Of a DNA stretch of 64,000 bases, positions 10,833 through 22,228 are shown piece after piece. Numbering within the stretch: position 1 is the first letter of the stretch; each line of letters starts with the position of its first letter. The translations under genes and the position numbers were made by a program. The DNA comes from Vitellaria paradoxa (lineage: Eukaryota > Streptophyta > Magnoliopsida > Ericales > Sapotaceae). Under the pieces are notes generated by a model. It saw only the letters and a program-made list of their open reading frames with translations, searched no databases and was not told the origin of the DNA. Location of the stretch: the NCBI GenBank assembly GCA_019916065.1, contig CM034238.1, positions 41,813,677-41,877,676 on the forward strand, read 5' to 3'.

Positions 10833-11990
10833 TGAAATATAATTCTTTTTTAAAGTTTCTAAAGCTTTATCTTTTATTTATTTTATTTTAATTTATTAAT
10901 TTTATTATATTTAAGATTTTATCGTTATTTTAAAATATTTGAAACATTATCCTGAATAGGTATTTTTAAGAAATTAAATTGCATCAGTTGAATGTAACCA
11001 TCAAGTCACATAAGTATAGGACATCTCTTCACTGTTTGATAATTATTAAAAAAGCTTTTTCAGTATCTTCTACTCTCTATCTCTTTTTCTTCGTATACTC
11101 TATTTGTTATCTTTATCTCTATGATCTGGGTAACAAATATTGAGATTGTTTATATTCTCCTAGCAGACGTGACTTCTGAGAAGATTCGCCGTGAACAATC
11201 TAGGTTGAATTTTGGAATCACTGTAATCCATGAAGGTATTAATACCTTAATGTAAGGAGAATCAGTTACTTTAGGACAGCATTTCATGTGCCTCTCCATA
11301 TCTCACAGTTAATATATATTGATATATATTGCTTCATTTATAGATTTTATATATATATATTTGTTGCTTCATTTATAGATTTATTTTACTTAAAGATATA
11401 TTAAAGATTTAATATTAAAAATTTATATATTAAAGATTTATTCTATTTTGTCTAAAACCTTCTGTTTTATCCAAAAAAACTTCTAACAAGCTAAAGTCAC
11501 TTATGGTTAGATCTTTTGCATAAAAGTTTACAATTTCAAACATATATCAATATGTATACAGTTTCATTAATCAAATAAGACAATTATAATTCTGATTTAT
11601 TTATACCAGTGGTTTATATATATATATATATATCTATATATATTTTGATATTTCACTTTTTTTTTTTGGTAAGTATTGATATTTCACTTCATTGGCTTAT
11701 CTCTAAATTATTCTAATAATTATCCATTATTCATCAATTGCATATGATATATCAACTATTCATAGTTTAACAAACTTTAAATTTCGTTATTAATTGATTT
11801 ATTTTTCTTTAGAACTAATATTATTAGTTTTTTAGTGATAATTGTTAATTAAATTTAAATTTGCTTACATTTTGTCATTAATTATTTTTTAATATATCAT
11901 TTAAAGTAGTAGAATTATTTGAAGTAAAATTTTTATATTTTGTTTTGAATAGATTTTAAATGCTCAATTAATCTAGCCTAAAATTTAAAA
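10833..11990. other. AT-rich region, possible leader of a decayed copia element
   Basis: No ORF is supported. Sequence at about 11000-11310, with a pyrimidine-rich stretch and then CTCCTAGCAGACGTGACTTC, has the look of an LTR or leader preceding the gag remnant that starts near 11995. No LTR pair could be defined. Confidence 0.3.
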
Positions 11991-11994
11991 AAAA

Positions 11995-13115
11995 ATGATG
12001 ATGAATAAGATAGAAGAGGGTAATAGTGTTAAACTTGAAAGTTTGATGGCCAAAATTTTCGTAGGTGGCAAAGGCAAATCAAATATTGGCTAACTGTTTT
12101 AGGCCTTATCTCTGCCATAGAAGAATTTTGTGAAAATCATGAAGTATCAAATGGGATGTCTAAAGAATAGATTGAATTACATTGTCATAATTGTATTTTA
12201 AGTGTCTTGTGTGATCATCTATATGATGTTTATCATAAAACAACCAAAACTACTAAAGAACTTTAGGATACAATACAGGATGAATATGGAATAGAAGATT
12301 CTGGACTCAATAAGTTCATAATCTCTAATTTTAACAATTTCAAAATGACTGATGATAAGCTTGATCAAATTCATGAGTTTAAAAAACTCTTGAGGGGAGC
12401 AGAAAAGAGTGGTACAATATATTTAGTGAAGATTTCAAAGTCACGTGTCTAATTCATGAATTACTCTCTTCTTGGACTAACTTTGCAAAATCCCTTAGGC
12501 ATAAACAAGGAGAATTAAATTTATCTCAAGTAATCTATTCAACTATAGGGTAGAAGAGAATCATAGATCTTTTGCTCAAAATGATAACTCTTCAAGAATA
12601 AAAATAGTTGAGAAGTTTAATAATAACAATAATAGGAATATTTGTGACAATTGAAATTTTAAAAAGAATAACTTTGGCCCTAAGGGAAGAAATTTAATTT
12701 CTAAAATAAGAATCATAAAAATACCTTTCGTCCTAATCAACACCAAAACATAAGACATTGCAATAAATCTAAGGGCTCAGAGAGTAGGAAAGGCTTTGTT
12801 ATGTTTGTGGAAGGAGCAACCATATGGCTAAGGATTGCTTTTATAAAAGGACTGAGCCTTTCACTCTGACAAATTGAAATAAAAAAAGATCAACAGATCA
12901 AGTCAATATATTGGTGGAACAAGAGGATTATACAGATCTTCCTTTAGGTACTCCTCATTAGTTAATTTCACATTTAAAAATAAAGATTTGTGGATAGATT
13001 CTGGCGCTAATGTTCATGTTTGTTGTGATGTACATTTTTTCAAATTTTATCAGAAATCAAGTTGAGGAAGTGTGACTCTAGGAAATGACTCTATCGCATA
13101 AGTGGTTGCACCTCA
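11995..13115 (+). pseudogene. Ty1/copia gag-protease remnant
   Basis: Translated in mixed frames, this stretch shows a decayed copia Gag followed by a CCHC zinc knuckle (CYVCGRSNHMAKDC, near 12797-12838) and then the start of the aspartic protease (LWIDSGANVHVC, near 12987-13022). Many stop codons and frameshifts are present, and homology stops shortly after the protease motif, so integrase and reverse transcriptase are missing. This is a relic unrelated in sequence to the copia element at 31.5-36.6 kb. Confidence 0.75.
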
Positions 13116-13329
13116 AGCTTGTAGATGAACCCAAAATCACCACCACAGCAGATCTCTCCTCCTCCTTCCTCGTCTTGGTAACTCCCTTACTTCCTCTCAA
13201 TCTGACACTCTCAATATGCTAGGAATTTGAGTTTAGGTGTGGGTTATACATATATATATATATATGGATGTATATATAGGCAACGACTCCATTGCTGGAC
13301 GATGAGCTCCTCTTTCCCATTCATTTCGA
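13116..13329. other. Unassigned region left of a MITE
   Basis: No gene is recognised. It contains a short (TA)n run near 13250-13265. Confidence 0.3.
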
Positions 13330-13336
13330 CCTCCAG

Positions 13337-13579
13337 GGTTCAAGGGGACTGCAGTGAAAAGATGAACGATTAAGATTTTTTTGTATTTAATCCGATGGTT
13401 CTAATTTATTTTAATCCAATTTATTTTTAAAATAAAAATAACAGTTTAAAAAATCTGATTAGAACACAATTGATACAGAATGTCAAAAATCACATGTAAT
13501 TAAATGGCAAATAAATCTTAATTGTTCATCTTTCCACTATAGCTCTTACAGTGAATTTTTGACTGTAGTCTCTTGAACC
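13337..13579. mobile_element. MITE with terminal inverted repeats
   Basis: A 243-bp non-coding element with ends GGTTCAAG and CTTGAACC. The inverted similarity extends inward through an ACTRCAGT block and an AAGATGAACRATTAAGATT block. It is flanked by the 7-bp direct repeat CCTCCAG at 13330-13336 and 13580-13586. It has no coding capacity. The superfamily is not certain; the 7-bp duplication does not settle it. Confidence 0.65.
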
Positions 13580-13586
13580 CCTCCAG

Positions 13587-14173
13587 CCTTGCCTTTTCCA
13601 CTGGCCATCACCGCCCAACGACTCCGAACCTAGGGAAGTAGGGGTCACGGTCCGAGAAGAAAGAGATGGATTCGATTGACTCAAGCAGGTGGATTACACA
13701 AATGGGTCATGGGTAATTTTGGTAAAAATTGGGTAAGTGGGTAGAGAAATGGGTTAGGCAACTTGGCTATTTAGGTTTTGAAATTAAAGGAATTGGATAG
13801 AAAATTTGGGTTTAAAATTTTAAATAGGTTAATAAAATTCGCTCACTAAATAAAATACCAATCCAAATTTAACAAGTTAATTACACAAAGTAAACAAATC
13901 ATGCCAAAATAAATTAATAAGACCATAAATGACATGGTAAAATTAAAAAATTCATTAATTATCAAAAAAAAAAAAATTTTGTTGGGTCTTACACATTGGA
14001 TACATGTTTATGACATTCCTTTAATTTCGTATCTTCTTACTATCATTTTGGAATTAAGGATCGTATTTAACCTAAGTGCCACAAACTTTTTGGGTTATCT
14101 CTATTATACATTAATGTTAGGAATTTTATGATACCTAATTTTAGGTCTCAAATAGGTAGAATTCATTGGGGTC

Positions 14174-14210
<37 letters not shown>

Positions 14211-15358
14211 TTATAATTCTAGATCTTAGAACAATAATGAGGACAATAAAAAGAAATTTTTTTCGAAACCCAATAGATCTAAACCTTAAGCCCCCAAGGT
14301 TCAAAAAGTGTTTTAAAACCTAGAGTAATTTGAATTAGGAAGGACTTGCATGTCTCTTTCATCACTAAAAAAGTTAAAGAGATGAGCCTTAATAAGTAGA
14401 TGCTAATTTTTTTCATAGATAAGGAATTACATATTTGCCATACTTTCTTGTTCAGTTTGACCTATTCATTTCATAAACAAATTGAGTATTGATGTAGGGT
14501 AGCATTAAACTATTTGGGGGTCTAAGGCGGAAAAAAAATAAGTTTAAAAAATTTTCATATGTGTAGATTTTACAAAATTACAAATCAAAATTTTATATTT
14601 AAGATGTTCTAATATTGTACTCCCAATGGATAAGGAAACCAATCAATTTAATCTATAATGAGACACAGTTGATCTTAAATAAAATTTTAATAATTTCAAT
14701 TTTAAAAAATTTCTTTTCAACAAAAGCAATTATTACTGGCATAATCAATAATATTATATATATAAGCAATACAAGCATTTGGAAAAGAATCCAATTCTCT
14801 TATAAATTTTAATATATTAATATGTGTGGATATATATATACATAATATTAAGGCCTTCTTTCAACTTGGTGCTTTAGACCATTGCCTAATTTGCCTTGTG
14901 GCCCAATCTGCCATGTATTGACGTAGGACAAGCAATGACAAAATTATTAATTACTTTTATTAAAGTGTTTGAATGTAAAAAGGAATCCAAAGTGACAAAA
15001 TAAAAGAATCAAAATTGAGCTTTTGCCATGTTTTCATTTGAACAGAAACAGGCTCGTTAGGATAATAAGTGTAGAGACAAGATCTATTCCTATCTATATG
15101 ATCACGTTTGAATACCTTCAGCATAATTAACTTCTGTTCGAAGGCATGTTCAAACGTTTGAATGCTGAGTCCAGAACTTACGTAAAATTTCTGATTTTCT
15201 TATTTTGTTATGGACGCTATGCATGCTTAGGATTATTTTAAGAGTTCTATTTAATTATTTATCTTTATTTTTGGGCCAAAAATTGTATTATAATCACTAT
15301 GGAATTAGATTTTAATTTTCTTTCCATGTTCTTTTTTTTGGAATAACTCTATTAGAGT
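13587..15358. other. AT-rich intergenic region
   Basis: No supported gene. An (ATT)12 microsatellite lies at about 14175-14210. Small open frames at 13934-14131 and 14615-14812 are AT-driven and have no recognisable domain. Confidence 0.45.
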
Positions 15359-15604
15359 GTTAGCAAGTCAATTTCTATTCAGTAAAGGATTAGTCTTGCT
15401 TTACTTTTATAAATAAGACCCTTGTAATCTTAGATTCAACACATTCGAATTGTTAATTAATTAAGATGCTCTTGAAATTTTGTAATCTTTCTTATTTCTT
15501 GTGAATTCAAGACCTTACTCTTATAAATTCACTGACACTTATTTGTCATATTTAAAAACGATATATCGTTAAACACGCATCTCTTGTATAAATTGGTATC
15601 AGAG
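15359..15604 (+). mobile_element. Copia-type LTR and primer-binding-site remnant
   Basis: The segment begins TGTTAGCAAG, has a TATA-like TTTATAAATAAG near 15407, and ends with TTGGTATCAGAG at 15593-15604. That last motif is the usual plant copia primer-binding site complementary to initiator methionine tRNA. No Gag follows and no partner LTR was found, so this is a solo remnant. The left boundary is a guess from the TGTTAG motif. Confidence 0.45.
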
Positions 15605-16088
15605 TAAAAAAAAAAAATCGCTTAATAAATAAGTACAATTCTAATATTACATGAGTTAATAAGTTAAGAGTTCAAATTTGTTTGTATCTATATTATAATG
15701 TAATTTTCATTTTAAAAATTGCATTATAATTTGTTTAACTTTTGGCCGAATCATTTACATGTTAGTAATTACTTGTTTAACTATAATGTCCCACAATAAA
15801 TAATTTATATTTAAACTAGCATACTTTTCAATTTGATATATTCAAAATTTATTAGCAAATTTAAATTAATTTAATATTACAATATTACAAATAATGCGCT
15901 AGCAAGCAATCTCTACGCATTCCATATAATGATTGTTAATATGAAGAATGTCTTTTCCAAGTAACATTACAAATGAACTTTATCATTTATGAACAACTTA
16001 GGCTCGAATCACCAAAAAAAAAAAAAAAAAAAAATTTGACTTTGATGCGACCCAACTCATTTAGACCCATTAAAATATCTATTAAATA
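15605..16088. other. AT-rich spacer before kinase pseudogene
   Basis: No gene seen. A poly(A) run lies at about 16014-16034. Confidence 0.4.
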
Positions 16089-16913
16089 GATTTGTCGACT
16101 CATGAAACTAATTACAAAGGGAAAGCAAAACTGTGGGTCAGATTGGGTCCAAGTCTGCCTGGTGGAATTGCTTTGGTTGTGCTAGTTTTCGTTGTGTCTA
16201 TTTTGGCTTGCCGGAAGTGGAGGAACAGGCTGCAAAATAATAGTCGGAACAATCCGGATGAATTGGAGGGAAGTGTTCCAGGACCAAAGAAGTTATCGTA
16301 CGAGGAGTTGGCACGTGCAACAAACAACTTTGCACCGGGGAACAAGCTTGGTAGTGGAAATTTTGACGGTGTCTATAAAGGCCACTTGCGAAATTTGAAT
16401 GTCGAAGTTGCGCAGAAAAAAGAAAAAAAGTCGAGATTCGCCACAAGGGATAAAGGAGCACAAGTCTGAAATGGAGACAATTAGTGGATTGAGATGCAAA
16501 AGTTTGGTGAGACTCATCGGCTTGAGGAAAGGAGTCAAAGAACTCCTTTTCTAGAGCCATAACGAGGACGAACTTTTGCTGGTCTTTGAGATCATGCCCA
16601 ACGGTAGATTATATTCTCATCTCCACAACAAAAATTCACTGTTGACATGGGCGAAGAGGTATATAATTGCTCAAGGCTTGGTATCAGCATTGTTATATTT
16701 GCACGAAGAATGGAAACACAACCAGTACACGGTGCATCGGGATATAAAATTAAAAAATATCTTATTGGATTCAGATTTCAATCCCAAACTTGGAGATTTT
16801 GGGCTTGCAAGAGTTGTCAATAATGGGCAAGAAGTTTAAACATCAATTGTGGCGGGAACCGTCAATTATATGACTCCTGAATGTTCAAATCATATAATTG
16901 AAAAGGAATAAGA
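16089..16913 (+). pseudogene. LecRK transmembrane-kinase pseudogene, 5' part
   Basis: This starts at a stalk region (STHETNYKGKAKLW) and continues through a transmembrane helix, the juxtamembrane PGPKKLSYEELARATNNF and a degenerate P-loop (GSGNFDGVY). After frameshifts it resumes with LLVFEIMPNGRLYSHL, VHRDIKLKN and LGDFGLARVV (16576-16835). In-frame stops and frameshifts are present: an A-rich insertion after NVEVA destroys the VAVK lysine region, and a TAA lies in the activation loop just before TSIVAGT. The lectin domain is absent. The frame runs to about DVY at 16913, where a copia element interrupts it; the C-lobe resumes at 36604. The closest paralogue is the pseudogene at 56.7 kb, which carries a stop at the same activation-loop codon. 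Confidence 0.9.
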
Positions 16914-17018
16914 TGTTTATAGGAATAAAAGAAGAAAGAAAGAATTATGTATTAATATTTATTTATGTGTGTCAGAATACAAGAGTACAAGGTCCTTTAT
17001 ATAAGATGACAATAATCC
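16914..17018 (-). repeat. Copia 3' LTR, first piece
   Basis: Matches the start of the intact LTR at 36343 (AATAAAAGAAGAA, GTCCTTTATATAAGA). It is cut by the Athila insertion after AATCC at 17014-17018. Confidence 0.85.
17014..17018. repeat. Target-site duplication, left (AATCC)
   Basis: Perfect partner of 31383-31387. It was generated when the Athila element inserted into the copia LTR. Confidence 0.9.
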
Positions 17019-18550
17019 TGATTGGGCTTGAGTTGTTACACATTTGTTTACTTAAATACACTTTTATACATGACATAATTGATATAAGACAGGTGTTTTG
17101 TGCAGAATTTATCCACATCTTTAGAATATGGAACATGTGTTGAATTGTGCCATAAAGAGAAGCAATTTGAGCTAAATTAAGAATGCAAAGAAGGAGATGC
17201 TGAAGCACATCTGTTGAAATGGATTTGTTGAGTAAAGTCATGGGAGCAGAAGAAGAATTTCCAGTTGCTGAACAAGTCGAATTCTGGAAGGAGGAGAACA
17301 TTCGAATATAGTGCCAAAGCATTCGAATGCTGTCAAAAAGAGTTCAGAGAATTTCTGGAGGAAATGCATATTCGAATACAGCCAAGCAGTATTCGAATAC
17401 GAGGACCGTTGGCAGAAAACAGACTCCACGTGATTTTACAGATTCGGGGAGGGGATTGCAATCTGGAGGAGAGAGAAAGACTGGGGAATGATGGCATCAC
17501 ACGACCCACACCCACGAGGACGGAACATTCGGTTAGAAGAGAGAGAAGCAAGAGGAAAGAGAGGAGAGCAGCGAGGGTAGCGAAAGAGGAACTTCATCTT
17601 CTTCCTTCTTCATTCTCTGATTTTGGATTCTGCAATTTTTGTTTTCAAATCTGATTTTCATTTTCAAATTATTGTAATTAGATTTGAATTCTACAGCACA
17701 TTTTAATTTCATTCTTGTAATTAGATTTCAATTGGAGTTAAAGAGAGAATTACATATTTTTTTTTCAGCTTTGAAGTTCATGTCTCTGTTCTTCATTTTT
17801 GTTCTTCATTTTCTTAAGATGATCGGCTAGTTCTTCTTAGGCTAAGGCAAGGATAATGACCTGTCCAATGATTTCCAAGATGCCGTTCTTAATGGATTAA
17901 TTTTGAGTTCTTTGGTTATCAATCTTAGTTGTATCTTGTTACTCTTGAAATCAATGGTTCAATGTCCAATTAACATTTGTTTACATATTCTATCAATGAG
18001 TTCATAGAAGTTGCTGAATTCAGAACTCTTATTGCAAATATGTATGGGAGTTGCTAGAGTTAGATCTTCTATAGTTTTCATGATAGCTTATGCACATCAC
18101 TTGTTTGATCCATGGCTTGTATCATTTGAAATGAATTTTCTCTAAACATTAGAGCAACTAAAATTGATGATCTATTCACTCTTGGTATTTTGAGATTGAT
18201 TTGGATAGGCATTGGAATTGCCTTGCCCATCTTTTTAATATCAAGTTTTAGTTAAGTTTAGTTTTCATTTCAAAGTCCATTACCAAAGCATCAAAAATTC
18301 CAAACCAGATTTTCAATTATGTTTACCATTTATGTGAGCCATGTTTTGCCTCTTTAATCCACTTGATTCAAACATGATTTTGCTCCTTAGATCCCTGTGG
18401 ATATGACCTGGTTCTTACCAGTTAATTGTGCTACAAGGAAACCTTGCACTTGGGGGAGTTTGTCTTGATTTTCCTTACTCAACACTTTAGAAATCTGAAT
18501 TTGCATTTTTATTTACATTTGAGAGTGAGGTAATTGAGCAAAAACAAGCA
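17019..18550 (+). repeat. Athila 5' LTR
   Basis: Begins TGATTGGGCTTGAG and ends AAAAACAAGCA, 1532 bp, matching 29851-31382 almost perfectly. It holds four TTCGAA palindromes at 17301, 17322, 17371 and 17392, arranged as two pairs 21 bp apart. Single-base differences from the right LTR were seen near 17512 (one base fewer) and in a T run near 17757 (one base more). Confidence 0.95.
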
Positions 18551-18556
18551 CAATTT

Positions 18557-18576
18557 TGGCGCCATTGCCGGGGATC
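18557..18576 (+). promoter_or_regulatory. Primer-binding site, tRNA-Asp type
   Basis: TGGCGCCATTGCCGGGGATC lies 6 bases after the LTR. It is complementary to the 3' end of plant tRNA-Asp except at one position (A instead of G at base 8). This primer type is typical of Athila/Tat gypsy elements. Confidence 0.85.
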
Positions 18577-19211
18577 TTTAACAAGCAATGGTGTTTTGAA
18601 CTCTTGGAGCAAGGATTGGCAACATTACTCACCACCATCTTCAACAACAAAGCTACTCAAGGCATTGGGTAATTTTGTTCCATTCTTAATTCCACCTCTA
18701 GTTTCATTTTTATAGGTTTTAGTTTCTAGTTTTTAGTGTTTAAATTGTAGTTTCTGATTTCGAAAAAAAAAAAAAAAATCTGAGTTGCTGCTGTATTTTG
18801 TTTTGAATATCTAAATTTCTGAGTTGTTGGTTTTCTTTACTGAAATATTGATTGCTGGAAGTTTGATATTCAAATCTGCTGCATGTGATATTTGAATGCC
18901 TGAGTTTGTTTCTGAAATTCTGATCTGTTTTGTTGCTAAGTTTTGAACCAAGTTGCTGAATCTGATGTCTGCAATCTGTTTTCTGAATTTCTGATTCGAA
19001 TCTGTTGCATCTTGTCTCTGAAAAATCTGATTTCGTTGGCTGAAATTCACCTTTGAATTATTGTTTGACTTGCTGAAAATTTGCATGGTGTTGCTGTACA
19101 TTCTGCTGCAAGTTGTTAGAGGAAGAGCTCTGATTTTTCTTTGTGAATTGGTGATTCAGTTGTGAAGTTTTAAGGTTTTGTGGGTGTCATTTTGAAGCTG
19201 AATTTTTGAGC
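18577..19211 (+). other. Athila 5' untranslated leader
   Basis: Between the PBS and gag. It has a 15-base A run near 18765 and many TCTGAAT/TTCTGA-type words between about 18780 and 19130. No ORF is supported. Confidence 0.6.
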
Positions 19212-20644
19212 ATGTTGTTAAGGTCTGGTCGAATTATTGGGAAAATTTTGATTTGCATTCACCATCATCTCTAGCTGAATTAATTGAACTTGCTACATCT
19301 TACACATCATCTGAATCATCTGTGCACATGGATCCACCACCACCTGTTTTACCGGAAGGAAGTGAACTTGGAGAGAATGATGGAATCAATCAAAATCTTC
19401 TTAGACCTCTTAGGGAATATCTTCATCCAGCTAGGCAAACAACTCCCTCATGCATTGTTCTTCCCATTGGCCATCATAATTTCAATTTTAAACCGGGAAC
19501 AATTCAGCTTTTGCCAACCTTTCATGGAATGGATTCTGAAAATCCTTACATGCATATGAAGGAATTTGAGGATGTTTGTGGGACTTGCATGGATAGGAAT
19601 ACAAATGAGGACATGGTTAGGCTTAAGTTGTTTCCATTTTCATTGAAAGATAAAGCAAAGATGTGGTTGAACTCATTGGAGCCTAGATCAATTGGAACTT
19701 GGAGGGACATGCAAACAAAGTTTTTGAAGAAGTATTTTCCAGCCAATAGGACAGTAATACTTCAACAACAAATCATGAATTTTGTATGCAAGCCTAATGA
19801 AACATTTGCACATGCATGGGATAGGTTTAGAGAATTGTTGCAAGCATGTCCACATCATGGGTTTGAGTCTTGGAGAATTGTTAACTTCTTTCATAATGCA
19901 TTAACTCCAAACTTGAAAATGCTGGTTGCAACAATGTGCAATGGTGAGTTCTATGATAAGACAGCTGAAGAAGCCTTGCATTTCTTTGATTCATTGGCTG
20001 AAAATACTAAACAATGGGAGGTAGTTTCTCCATTTTCTGAGTTTTCTGACAGCATAGGTGCAAGAGGAAAGTTTCATCTCAGTGACACTGATGATCTTGG
20101 TGCTCGATTGGCTGCATTGTCAAAGAAAGTGGAGTTGATGGAGCAAGAGAAGCAAGGATTGAAGAAAAAGGAAGTTAACTGTGTGTTGTGTGAAACCTCG
20201 GATCACAAGACAGACGATTGTCCCACACTCCCAGCTTTTAAAGAAGTTCTTTATGGTCAAGTAAATCCCCCACCAGCTGCAAGAAATTACAACTCAAACC
20301 AGGGGGTGAACAACTTTGCTTCAGGAAATCAGCCATATTCGAATGCTTACAATGCTGGATATAGAGGCCATTCGAATACATCCTGGAGAGCTGAGGCACA
20401 ACACCAGCAGCAGCAGCAACCTCAACAACCTTTTCCACCTCAACCATTTCATTCCCAGCCTTATCAACCTCAGCAGAACACAAACTCTTACCAGCCACCT
20501 CACAAAAGATCATTGGAAGACACCTTGCAACAATTCATGCAAGGACAAATTGGAACCAACAACCAAATTCAAAGTTCCAAGATCAAACTAATAGGGCTAT
20601 GGAAGACATTCGGAGTCAATTGTCAAAACTCACTCAAGCCTTAA
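19212..20644 (+). pseudogene. Athila gag (capsid/nucleocapsid) polyprotein, frameshifted
   Basis: The main open stretch (in-frame ATG at 19328) encodes a retrotransposon Gag with LKLFPFSLKDKAKMWLNSL, a YFPANRT block and WDRFRELLQACPHHG, followed by a CX2CX4HX4C zinc knuckle (CVLCETSDHKTDDC) and a Pro/Gln-rich tail. Gag packages the RNA and forms virus-like particles. A likely true start is the ATG at 19212 (MLLRSGRIIGK), which is one base out of frame with the rest; the change falls at the A run near 19240. A second frame change at about 20575-20600 moves the continuation into the next reading frame (MEDIRSQLSKL). Both sit in or near short homopolymers, so sequence error is possible. Confidence 0.9.
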
Positions 20645-21141
20645 CTTTGAGAGAAACAGGAAAGCTTCCATCTCAGCCCAAACCAAATCCCACTGGGCAA
20701 GTGCACTTCAGTGAATCATCTTCTTCAAGTGCAAATGAGAATTTGGAACATGTGCAAGCTATTTCAACATTGAGAAGTGGGAAACAGATCTTGAAACCAG
20801 ATTATATTCCAATTGAAGAGGCAAATGAGCAAAATATGTTGGAAGATGAGGAAGAAATTCAGCACAAAAACAGCAGCAGCAACAAAGCAATTGAACAACA
20901 GCTGCTCACCAAAACAGAAGCTGAATTGCAGCAAAAGCAGCTGCTAAAAGAACAAAAACAGCAGCTGCACAGTAGACAAGAAATTGAGGAACAGCAACAA
21001 ATTGAACAAAATCTGCACAACAGGACAGAAAATGAACAGAAACAAAATTTGGACAGCATAGGAAAAGCTACACAGAAACAGCAGCTGAACAACTTTGAGC
21101 AGAATAGCAAAATTCAGAATGCAAGATCAGGTAAATTCTGA
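20599..21141 (+). pseudogene. Athila gag-pol linker, Gln-rich coiled-coil segment
   Basis: About 180 codons continuing Gag in a second frame. The first part (MEDIRSQLSKLTQAL) and the motif AISTLRSGKQI are typical of Athila between Gag and protease. The remainder is a Gln/Glu-rich stretch (for example LLKEQKQQLHSRQEIEEQQQ) likely to form a coiled coil. Another frame change near 21120 leads into the protease segment. Not a separate gene. Confidence 0.75.
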
Positions 21142-22228
21142 GAATGCAATTGAGTTTTCTGAAAATAAAACCAAGGATTTTGATAAAAACCAGCTGGATA
21201 AGAGTGAAAAAATTTCTGGAAAAGAGAAGATTTCAAAAGAAAACCAGCTGGACAGCCCTGATTTCATTCCAAAAATTCCTTTTCCTCAAAGATTGAACAA
21301 AGGAAAGAAAGAAAATCTGAATTCTGAAATTTATGAGCTTTTCAAACAAGTCAGAATAAACATTCCTTTGCTTGATGCCATTAAACAAAATCCATCTTAT
21401 GGAAAGTTTTTGAAAGATTTGTGCACTGTCAAAAGGAGAATGAATGTCAAAGAGAGGGCATTTTTAACTGAACAAGTGAGCTCAATTTTGCAATTCAAAA
21501 CCCCTCCAAAATATAAAGATCCAGGGTGTCCTACAATTGCATGCATCATTGGGGAAAAGAGGGTAGATAGAGCTTTGTTGGATTTGGGAGCAAGTGTCAA
21601 TCTTTTGCCATTTTCTGTGTACCAACAACTTGGATTAGGTGAGCTTAGACCTACTAGGGTGACACTTCAATTAGCAGATAGGTCAGTCAAAGTCCCTAGA
21701 GGTATTGTGGAGGATGTCCTAATTCAAGTGGAGCATTTTGTCTTCCCAGTAGACTTCATAGTGCTTGATACCCAACCAATTCAAGGTCCACAACCAGCTG
21801 TCCCAGTCATTCTAGGACGACCATTTTTGGCCACTTCTAATGCTCTGATAAATTGTAGGACTGGAGTCATTAAGTTGTCTTTTGGTAACATGACAATTGA
21901 AAAGAATATCTTTAATGTGACCAAACAGCCAAGTGACCATGAGGAGATAGAAGAAGTGGATTTGATTCAAATAGCCATACAAGAGCACTTTGATAGAGAA
22001 TACTTAGATGACCCACTGGAGAGAGCTTTAGTGAACAGTGACCAAGTAGATTTCCTAGATGATTGTGACTTGGAAAATGTTGGTGGAGGAGAATGTGAGG
22101 AAATGAAAGAATCAATGATGTTAGTGAATCAATGGAGGCCCACTTTTGAGTCTTTAGAGCTGCCAACAGTCAAATCTCAGCCATCTTTTGAGAAAGCCAC
22201 CCATACCCGAGAGAAAGCTTTTACCTAG
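21095..22228 (+). pseudogene. Athila aspartic protease segment
   Basis: The motif LLDLGASVNLLPFSVYQQLG is the retropepsin active-site region in the Athila form (DLGAS where classical proteases have DTGA or DSGA), followed by VTLQLADRSVKVPRGIVEDV and VILGRPFLATSNALI. The protease cuts the gag-pol polyprotein. Upstream is a Lys/Glu-rich stretch and the IPFPQRL motif that precedes protease in this lineage. The frame ends at 22228 after a shift at about 22195 in a GAGAAAGCC context; the correct continuation is in the next ORF. Confidence 0.9.

Noticed and set aside
17265..17654. 129-codon open frame in the Athila LTR and its copy at 30097
   Set aside because: Lies wholly within the LTR, with no domain; one base difference between LTRs truncates the second copy, so coding is unlikely.
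18811..19101. Minus-strand open frame in the Athila leader
   Set aside because: Follows from repeated TCTGAAT-type words on the plus strand; not a gene.
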